Assembly (NCBI GenBank): GCA_904420065.1
Contig: CAJFTU010000009.1
Span: forward strand, 62,001 to 126,000
Source: an uncultured Emergencia sp.
Lineage (GTDB): Bacteria > Bacillota > Clostridia > Peptostreptococcales > Anaerovoracaceae
Reading direction: 5' to 3'
DNA length: 64,000 bases
The translations under genes and the position numbers were made by a program. The notes under the pieces are model-generated. The model was not told the DNA's origin, ran no database searches, and saw only the letters and a program-made list of their open reading frames with translations. This document shows positions 9,790 to 15,204 of this stretch, in pieces (within the stretch, counting starts at the first letter, position 1; each line of letters opens with the position of its first letter).

Positions 9790-9835
9790 TTCCTTCTTTA
9801 CAGCAACGCTGTGAGATCGCTGGAATCATTATACC
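9790..9835. repeat. 46-base direct repeat, copy A (proximal to asp23 gene)
   Basis: Identical to 9880-9925 except for one base (9800 versus 9890), with a period of exactly 90 bases. On the minus strand it begins GGTATAATGATTCC, so it carries a TATAAT box. In this copy the -35 position reads TAAGTA, so only the -10 half of a promoter was duplicated. The 44 bases between the copies hold a short CGGCCT/AGGCCG hairpin. Confidence 0.9.
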
Positions 9836-9879
9836 GCGGCCTACCTTTTTTACTTATTCCGAAGGCCGTGATTCAATGA

Positions 9880-9925
9880 TTCCTTCTTTGCAGCAACGCT
9901 GTGAGATCGCTGGAATCATTATACC
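9880..9925. repeat. 46-base direct repeat, copy B (distal)
   Basis: Second copy of the segment at 9790-9835. This one sits downstream of an intact -35 box and forms the -10 and initially transcribed region of a full promoter. Confidence 0.9.
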
Positions 9926-9946
9926 ATTATATTTACCCCTTTTCAA
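9918..9946 (-). promoter_or_regulatory. Strong housekeeping promoter of the asp23-nusB-dxs operon
   Basis: Minus strand TTGAAA (9941-9946), a 17-base spacer and a perfect TATAAT (9918-9923). It lies about 140 bases upstream of the first gene, giving a leader that contains repeat copy A. Confidence 0.75.
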
Positions 9947-10015
9947 TGGATTAATCCCGCTCCGGGAAGGGAGGCGCTGCCACTGCTCATTGACTTTGAC
10001 AGATAAAAAAATGTT

Positions 10016-10057
10016 AAAAAACAAACAGCCCACACTTTCTTTGGTTGAGACTGTTTG
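10016..10057 (-). terminator. Intrinsic terminator downstream of the cat relic
   Basis: On the minus strand CAAACAG (10051-10057) pairs with CTGTTTG (10022-10028), extended inward by G-U pairs, and is followed by six T residues. It probably belonged to the decayed acetyltransferase gene. Confidence 0.65.
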
Positions 10058-10083
10058 CTTGCCGCTGCTGTTTTGAGTTTACA

Positions 10084-10413
10084 TCAAACCATGTTGATTT
10101 GCGACTGCAAGTCGTCGATAAAACGGCAAATATGAAATCCGTCACATACCGCATGATGTACTTGAACAGCTAATGGGAGATAGTAAAAATAGGAAGCAAA
10201 TATTTGAAGTCGGAAATATTGATATTGATTCCCTCAAATGTAATCCAGGGAACCATGGAAACGTTGAAGTTGTTTTCCGGTACATCCGGCTTCGCCGTAA
10301 ACTTTTCTATTTTTCCGTAACACGCCAGATCTTCTTCGTAACGGCGGCAAAATGTTTTATAGTCGTCAGAAAAGCTTGTCCATATATTGGATAAATGTTC
10401 CTGTGTCTTTGGT
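10084..10413 (-). pseudogene. Type A chloramphenicol acetyltransferase relic
   Basis: Reading across frames recovers an unmistakable CatA-type C-terminal half: [45 protein letters not shown], then [16 protein letters not shown] with the catalytic histidine motif, and a normal ending at 10084. The N-terminal ~40 percent is missing. One extra base near 10392 shifts the frame between KDTGTF and SNIWT. A deletion of roughly ten codons plus a frameshift near 10175-10186 removes the loop before the active site. The product cannot be functional. A neighbouring terminator and flanking unrelated scraps suggest a decayed mobile insertion. Confidence 0.85.
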
Positions 10414-10414
10414 G

Positions 10415-10516
10415 GCCGATCAGATTTTTCAGACCACGAATAGCAGTCATTATTTGCACCGCTGTTTTCCCTTTGAGATACTCTTCGTAGTATTTTTCTG
10501 GGCTGATCATCATCAC
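10415..10516 (-). pseudogene. Fragment of a small unidentified gene fused to the cat relic
   Basis: A short reading frame (MMMISPEKYYEEYLKGK, then QIMTAIRGLKNLIG) that runs out of frame into the cat relic at about 10414. It resembles the N-terminus of small helical proteins I associate with mobile elements in Firmicutes, but I cannot name the family. It may be the left-hand partner of a deletion joint. Confidence 0.35.
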
Positions 10517-10741
10517 CGGATACCTCTTTATTTTTTTTTGAACATCTCGTCGCTATACCAAATATATACGCATCTTGTTATAGCTTGTAACGCCTGCATC
10601 TGTTCTTATTATGCACTCTGTATTTACAAAAAACAGCCGTTTTTCTGCAAATCCCTTGATATTAAGCATCGTGACTGCTCGTACCGACGGTGTAAAAGTT
10701 GTTGTAAATGATCTTGATAAGGATTCTTCGCTAAACCGTTT

Positions 10742-10768
10742 CAGGGGGACCAACTTCTGATCCCCCTG
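10742..10768. repeat. GC-rich hairpin downstream of spoIIIAH
   Basis: Perfect 8-base arms (CAGGGGGA and its complement) around an 11-base loop, 45 bases past the spoIIIAH stop. No T-run follows on either strand, so it is at best a weak terminator or RNA-stabilising hairpin. The surrounding 10517-10812 holds no gene I can support. Confidence 0.5.
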
Positions 10769-10812
10769 CTTTACAAAATCTCTTTGAGAAACCGATCGAC
10801 AGATTTACCCTA

Positions 10813-11397
10813 TTAATAGCTGCTCTGAATCACGATCTTATCTGCGGAGCGTCCGGTCTCTTCCATCACCACGTTGCAGATCTTTGCTACCACGTTCTGC
10901 TTCAGTTCCTGTTCGTCAACGGTTACCGTAATCATGCTGTCGGTGATGATGACCAGGCACTCGGGCAGATTTTTCGTCTTTATGATATTTTCCACGGCGA
11001 TTTCCTGTTCCATATATCCGGTCAGTTTTTCCTTTTGCTCCACGGCGTTTTTCTTCTCGGCTTCATTTTCCGAATTTTTGATCGTATCGTCATACTTGGC
11101 AATCAGTTCGTTCCGTTCCAGTTCCAGATTGGCTCTTTTTTCCTCAAAATTTCCGCCGCCCTGCTCTTCCGCCGATGCATCCTCTTTCTGTGCAGCGTCC
11201 CCTTCGTCTCCGGTTTCCCCCGCCGTCTGTACGTTCTGGCTGTCAACCAGCACATCTCCGTCGTGAAGCGGGATGTCGCCGGATTTCATATTCGTAACGA
11301 TGAGTCCGGCGCAGAAGACAAAAGCAACGGCCATAATGGCGAGATTCTCTTTTTTGTTGAGAAAATCTTTTATACTAAACTTAAATTTCTTTTTCAT
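10813..11397 (-). CDS. spoIIIAH: Stage III sporulation protein AH
   Basis: Mother-cell membrane protein whose ring-building extracellular domain meets forespore SpoIIQ in the feeding-tube channel across the two forespore membranes. One membrane segment (about residues 19-35, ENLAIMAVAFVFCAGLIV) is followed by an acidic linker, a long charged coiled coil, and a C-terminal YscJ/FliF-like ring domain ending in DKIVIQSSY. It is 194 residues, normal length. It is the last gene of the operon and overlaps spoIIIAG by 4 bases. Confidence 0.93.
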   Translation of the reverse strand: MKKKFKFSIKDFLNKKENLAIMAVAFVFCAGLIVTNMKSGDIPLHDGDVLVDSQNVQTAGETGDEGDAAQKEDASAEEQGGGNFEEKRANLELERNELIAKYDDTIKNSENEAEKKNAVEQKEKLTGYMEQEIAVENIIKTKNLPECLVIITDSMITVTVDEQELKQNVVAKICNVVMEETGRSADKIVIQSSY

Positions 11398-11768
11398 TTT
11401 TCACTTTCCTCCTGACTTTTTTCAAATACCATTACGCTGGAAACCGGAATATCGAACAGCGTGGACACGCCTTTGGCAATATTGTTTTTCACTACGGGAT
11501 CTTCCGCTCCTTCCGCCGTTACGATGACTCCGGTGACGCTGTTTTCCTCATTATACTGAACCATTACGTTTACATCGCCTACGCCTTTGATTTCCGACAG
11601 AATTCCGCTCAGCGTGGTTTCTGTAGCGCCGTTGTCGTCCGATATCTGCCTTCGGCTGTCATTGTCGTCGGTCAGAATGCTGAGGGTCAGCAGGAAGATC
11701 GAAGCGATGATTATGGCGATAATGATTTTCATGATGTTCTCTTTTGTGATCTCAGGTTTCTCAAACAT
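11394..11768 (-). CDS. spoIIIAG: Stage III sporulation protein AG (short form)
   Basis: Component of the SpoIIIA-SpoIIQ channel that forms a large ring in the intermembrane space. It has an N-terminal membrane segment (about 13-30), an acidic linker, then the ring domain core LSEIKGVGDVNVMVQYN and the C-terminal ISSVMVFEK-like PVSSVMVFEKSQEE. At 124 residues it is much shorter than the ~200-230 usual in Bacillus and Clostridium; the insertion that builds the tall beta-barrel of Bacillus SpoIIIAG appears reduced. No frameshift is visible, so this looks like a natural short form. Confidence 0.88.
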   Translation of the reverse strand: MFEKPEITKENIMKIIIAIIIASIFLLTLSILTDDNDSRRQISDDNGATETTLSGILSEIKGVGDVNVMVQYNEENSVTGVIVTAEGAEDPVVKNNIAKGVSTLFDIPVSSVMVFEKSQEESEK

Positions 11769-11801
11769 AGCATCCTCACTAAAAAAGTATTTAAAAAAAT
11801 T

Positions 11802-11972
11802 TTATTTATTCATGAAATAACTGATCGGCGATAAAATTGCTGCTAAGATGATAATTGAAAAGATAAAACGAAGGTATTTTGCCATAGAACTTTCTGGAAT
11901 GAGTATTTCCATAAAGGTAATCGAAAGTATGATGATAAAGATATCCTTTACCCATGCAGTGATCTCAGACAT
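11802..11972 (-). CDS. spoIIIAF: Minimal SpoIIIAF (two membrane segments only)
   Basis: A 56-residue reading frame in exactly the spoIIIAF position. It starts MSEITAWVKDIFIIILSI, continues through EILIPESSMAKYLRFIFSI and ends ILSPISYFMNK. This matches the two N-terminal membrane helices of SpoIIIAF, including the conserved LxPxSSMxKY-like turn. Normal SpoIIIAF is about 170-200 residues and carries a soluble ring-building domain after these helices; that domain is absent. The ATG shares one base with the spoIIIAE stop (TGATG), so translation is coupled, and 33 bases follow before spoIIIAG. I see no downstream remnant of the missing domain. Confidence 0.85.
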   Translation of the reverse strand: MSEITAWVKDIFIIILSITFMEILIPESSMAKYLRFIFSIIILAAILSPISYFMNK

Positions 11973-13057
11973 CAGTTTCCTCCCAGATTGATGATCGACG
12001 TGATGAACAGGATAAACAGCAGAGAGGCCAGAAACAGGATGGCTCCCATCGAAATCAGAGACGTCCCGATATCGTTGATTCCTGCCGACAGCTTTTTCGA
12101 AGCGATGGGTTCTACGACGAGAGCCGTTATCTTATAAATTGCGCAGATCGCCAGAATTTTAATGATTGGCGTCAGGATTAAAACGACGATCAGGATGATT
12201 CCAAAGAGTCCAACCACGTTTTTTATCGAACCCATGCATTTCAAAAACAGCTCTATCGTATCTGATGTAAACCCACCGACGATGGGGATAAACGCATCCA
12301 GCGAATATTTTGCTGTTCCGATCAAAAGGCCGTCTGACGTTTTTGCGATCAACCCCTGAACGGCAATAATTCCTGACATCAGTGTCATAATCAGACCTGC
12401 AGCAAACAGAGCGACCTGTCTGATGAAACGGGAAAGCTGATTTACATAATCTTTTTCTGTTAAACAATTGATCAACGACAGTACTGTAGAGACGAAAATA
12501 GCCGGTAAGATGATATTTTTGATGATCGCTTGAAATATGGTTACCGAAGTTAAAAGCAGCGGACTCATGATCGTCCCTGACGCAACCTGCCCCATAGAAA
12601 TCAGCAGTGCGATAAGTACCGGGAGCAAAATCTCCATAGTATATGTAATCGTCTTCACCGCGTCCAGAGTCATCTCGTATACCGTGTTAAAGTTAGTCAT
12701 CGCCAATCCGATAATGATCATGCTGCAGGTCAGTGAAGCGATATCGCTGACGCCTCTTTTTCCGAAAGAGCCAGACAAGTTTTTCAAGAGGCCGATTACG
12801 ATACAGATCGTCAGAATTTCGATGCCGACGATCAGCGCGCTTTTCATCTCATAGAAAAACAGGTCTTTCAGGCTGTCGATAACTTCCCTGTTGTCAAATA
12901 TACTTTTTCCGCTTAATGTGGCGTCCAAAATCCTGTCGATGGTGAAATTATCGGAAATACCGCCGCTGAGATTGCCGGCGTATTCCGACAGAGAATCCAT
13001 CTCTTCTTGGTCGAGGACGTTGTCCATCTGTTCTTTTATGATTTCATCAAAATCCAT
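11972..13057 (-). CDS. spoIIIAE: Stage III sporulation protein AE
   Basis: Polytopic mother-cell membrane protein proposed to form the permease-like core of the SpoIIIA channel. Its 361 residues begin with a soluble N-terminal ~65 residues, then multiple hydrophobic helices, with the family segments SIFQAIIKNIILPAIF-like and LIPIVGGFTSDTIELFLKC. In the operon it follows spoIIIAD by 7 bases and ends overlapping the minimal spoIIIAF. Confidence 0.94.
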   Translation of the reverse strand: MDFDEIIKEQMDNVLDQEEMDSLSEYAGNLSGGISDNFTIDRILDATLSGKSIFDNREVIDSLKDLFFYEMKSALIVGIEILTICIVIGLLKNLSGSFGKRGVSDIASLTCSMIIIGLAMTNFNTVYEMTLDAVKTITYTMEILLPVLIALLISMGQVASGTIMSPLLLTSVTIFQAIIKNIILPAIFVSTVLSLINCLTEKDYVNQLSRFIRQVALFAAGLIMTLMSGIIAVQGLIAKTSDGLLIGTAKYSLDAFIPIVGGFTSDTIELFLKCMGSIKNVVGLFGIILIVVLILTPIIKILAICAIYKITALVVEPIASKKLSAGINDIGTSLISMGAILFLASLLFILFITSIINLGGN

Positions 13058-13064
13058 GGTTCTC

Positions 13065-13448
13065 CTATAAAAGCTGTTCCACCAGGTTTAAAATAGAAAT
13101 AAAAACCGGGATGGCAACACAGAATATGACGATTTTCCCCGCCAGTTCCACTTTTGACGCGATGGATGTTTCCCCCGAGTCCTTGCAGAGCTGGGCCGTG
13201 AATTCAGTAATGTACGCAATAGACAGGACTTTGATGATGATGGGGAAATAGCTCTTTGCGTAATCCAGCCTCTCGTAGAGGTCAGCCATATAAGAAAAAG
13301 CATATTTCAAACTGTCCACGAGAAAATAAAGGATCAGTACGCTGCAGCCGATGGCCGTATACACACCGAATTCAGGTTTGTAATTTTTCACCAGCACGAT
13401 CAGTATAACTGCGCACAGTGCCAGTGCTGCGATCTTCAATATCTCCAT
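13065..13448 (-). CDS. spoIIIAD: Stage III sporulation protein AD
   Basis: A 127-residue membrane protein with about four hydrophobic helices, a channel component related to SpoIIIAC. Recognisable family segments include LVKNYKPEFGVYTAIGCSV, SYFPIIIKVLSIAYITEF and the CKDSGETSIASKVELAGKI motif. It lies 6 bases downstream of spoIIIAC. Confidence 0.94.
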   Translation of the reverse strand: MEILKIAALALCAVILIVLVKNYKPEFGVYTAIGCSVLILYFLVDSLKYAFSYMADLYERLDYAKSYFPIIIKVLSIAYITEFTAQLCKDSGETSIASKVELAGKIVIFCVAIPVFISILNLVEQLL

Positions 13449-13454
13449 GGCCGG

Positions 13455-13649
13455 TTAAAACTCCACAAACACTTTGATTGTCTCGAAGAATTCGGCCAGC
13501 ATCTTAACAATGATCACCAACACAATAATTACCCCGGCTAAAGTCGTCATCATCGCCATCTCATCCTTGCCGGACTTGATCAGAATCTGGTTGAGCAATG
13601 CGATGCAGATGCCGATTCCGGCAATTTTAAAAATAACACTTACACTCAA
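13455..13649 (-). CDS. spoIIIAC: Stage III sporulation protein AC
   Basis: A 64-residue, two-helix membrane protein of the engulfment channel. The segments IFKIAGIGICIALLNQIL and SGKDEMAMMTTLAGVIIVL are diagnostic of the family. Size and place between AB and AD are as expected. Confidence 0.94.
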   Translation of the reverse strand: MSVSVIFKIAGIGICIALLNQILIKSGKDEMAMMTTLAGVIIVLVIIVKMLAEFFETIKVFVEF

Positions 13650-13668
13650 GCTTTTATCTCCTCTCTGA

Positions 13669-14184
13669 CTATATCAGTACGATGGCTATAACCAGCCCGA
13701 CGGATATGCCCATCTTCCCGTACATCCTTCCCTTTGTCCTTATCCCTTCCTCCGCGTCTTCGATCTGTCTGTCGAGCTGCAGACCGAGAAGCCGAAAGTG
13801 ATCCTGCTGTCCCTTAAAATCGCTTTGTCCAAGAAAATCGCCACATTTTTTCATCACCGCAACGTCTTCCCGATTGACCGGTTCCTTCGCATAAATCCGT
13901 TCTACGGCCTGCTTCCATATAAAGGCGATATTGAGATTCTCCAAATTGTAGCGGAGAAGACACTCCCGAAGAAGAATTGAGGACGTCTTTTCATTTTCAC
14001 CCGAGAGCCGCTCAAAGATCTGAGGAAGAGGCTCTTTAAAGTAACTCATCTCCGTAGAGATGTGTAAAATCAGTTCTTTAAAATCGAGGAGGAGGGATTT
14101 TCTCCGTTTCACTTCCGACGCCTTTAGGAAGCCTACAGCAGCCGAGGCGATGAAGGCCAGCAGAATACCTGAAAGCTTAACCAC
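13669..14184 (-). CDS. spoIIIAB: Stage III sporulation protein AB
   Basis: A 171-residue membrane protein with one helix at each end and a helical soluble middle, resembling type II secretion and type IV pilus GspF-like platform proteins. Visible are the N-terminal ILLAFIASAAVGFLKA, RKSLLLDFKELILHISTEMSY, and the C-terminal GKMGISVGLVIAIVLI anchor. It probably works with the SpoIIIAA ATPase. It overlaps spoIIIAA by 8 bases. Confidence 0.93.
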   Translation of the reverse strand: MVKLSGILLAFIASAAVGFLKASEVKRRKSLLLDFKELILHISTEMSYFKEPLPQIFERLSGENEKTSSILLRECLLRYNLENLNIAFIWKQAVERIYAKEPVNREDVAVMKKCGDFLGQSDFKGQQDHFRLLGLQLDRQIEDAEEGIRTKGRMYGKMGISVGLVIAIVLI

Positions 14185-15055
14185 GAAGCACCTCCCGAAC
14201 GGTTCCGACAGTCGGTTTATCGGTCAAAAATACGATAATCTGAAAGTCCTTTCTCTCTATGGTCTCGTATATTTCTGAATTTTTCAGATCGTTTACATCG
14301 CTGCCATGAACAGAAGTGATCACCCTTACCCCGCTGTTTGCACAGGCCTTTATCGCTGCCACGTCCTCCTTTTTCCCAATCTCATCGGTGATGATTACCT
14401 GCGGAGACATGGCGCGGATCATCATCAGCATGCCTTCAGCTTTGGGACAGCCATCCAACACGTCTACCATAGTGCCGAAGTGATAGGAACTGCAGCCGTT
14501 GTACATACCTGCAATTTCAGAACGCTCGTCACAGATGCCCACCTTGTATCCCTTCATGCTGATATTTCTGCCGATATCCCGCAGAAGAGTAGTCTTTCCA
14601 CATCCTGGAGGCGATACGATGAGCATGCTGTTCAGAGAGCGATCGGAATTGATGAGCAGATGGGTAAGCGAATCGGAACAGCCGATCACCTCTTTAGAAT
14701 AACGGATGTTCAGGGAACTGACTTCCCGGATCAGCGTAACCCGTCCTTTCTCCACCACGGCTTTTCCGCAGATTCCTACCCGGTGTCCGCCGTCGATGGT
14801 GATAAAACCCTTTGCCAGGTCGTCCTCATATGCGTAGTAGGAAAACTTCATCAGATTGTTCAGCAGATTGCTAATGTCGTTACCTTCGATTTTACCCGAC
14901 AAAGAAAGCCGTTTTCCCGCCGCAAACACCTGTATTTCTTTGCCTTTGTACACCCGTACTTCTTCAATGGCTTCCCGGGTATACCGATCCATATTGTTGA
15001 TCTGGCTCTGGATACTCGGCGGGAAGCACTGAAAAACTTTTTCGAAATGATTCAT
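14177..15055 (-). CDS. spoIIIAA: Stage III sporulation protein AA (AAA-type secretion ATPase)
   Basis: The cytoplasmic ATPase of the SpoIIIA apparatus, related to GspE/PilT secretion motors. It has 292 residues from the ATG at 15055, which follows GAAAGGACAAGG; an open extension to 15190 is hydrophobic and unlike the family, and it runs into the upstream gene's terminator. The Walker A motif is SPPGCGKTTLLRD and the Walker B is VIITDEIG, with a following ITSVHGSD sensor histidine region. It is first in spoIIIAA-AH, the complete eight-gene operon normally made in the mother cell. Confidence 0.95.
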   Translation of the reverse strand: MNHFEKVFQCFPPSIQSQINNMDRYTREAIEEVRVYKGKEIQVFAAGKRLSLSGKIEGNDISNLLNNLMKFSYYAYEDDLAKGFITIDGGHRVGICGKAVVEKGRVTLIREVSSLNIRYSKEVIGCSDSLTHLLINSDRSLNSMLIVSPPGCGKTTLLRDIGRNISMKGYKVGICDERSEIAGMYNGCSSYHFGTMVDVLDGCPKAEGMLMMIRAMSPQVIITDEIGKKEDVAAIKACANSGVRVITSVHGSDVNDLKNSEIYETIERKDFQIIVFLTDKPTVGTVREVLRG

Positions 15056-15080
15056 AGCCTTACCTTGTCCTTTCTCTATA

Positions 15081-15108
15081 TCTATATTCTTTGGACAGGC
15101 GAATATGA
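15081..15108 (-). promoter_or_regulatory. Candidate sigma-E promoter of the spoIIIA operon
   Basis: Minus strand TCATATT (15102-15108) fits the sigma-E -35 consensus KMATATT. After 13 bases AATATAGA (15081-15088) partly fits the -10 CATACAMT. It lies 26 bases from the spoIIIAA ATG, where a mother-cell promoter is expected. The -10 match is imperfect. Confidence 0.5.
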
Positions 15109-15157
15109 TAAAAAAGTTGAAGATAAGATGGAAAGAACCGGAGTACCTGCAGGGGAA

Positions 15158-15187
15158 CAAAAAAACTGTGCTATTTTTTAGCACAGT
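15158..15187 (-). terminator. Intrinsic terminator after the TetM-NYN gene
   Basis: Perfect 9-base arms (ACTGTGCTA and its complement) with a five-base loop, followed on the minus strand by seven T residues. It ends transcription 18 bases past the fusion gene and insulates the spoIIIA operon. Confidence 0.9.
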
Positions 15188-15204
15188 CATAATCGCATTT
15201 CCTT

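Noticed and set aside
10553-10753. Minus-strand 66-residue frame between the cat relic and spoIIIAH
   Set aside because: No start signal and no recognisable motifs, and it runs into the GC-rich hairpin. The plus strand (VVVNDLDKDSSLNRF) looks slightly more protein-like but is too short and lacks a start.
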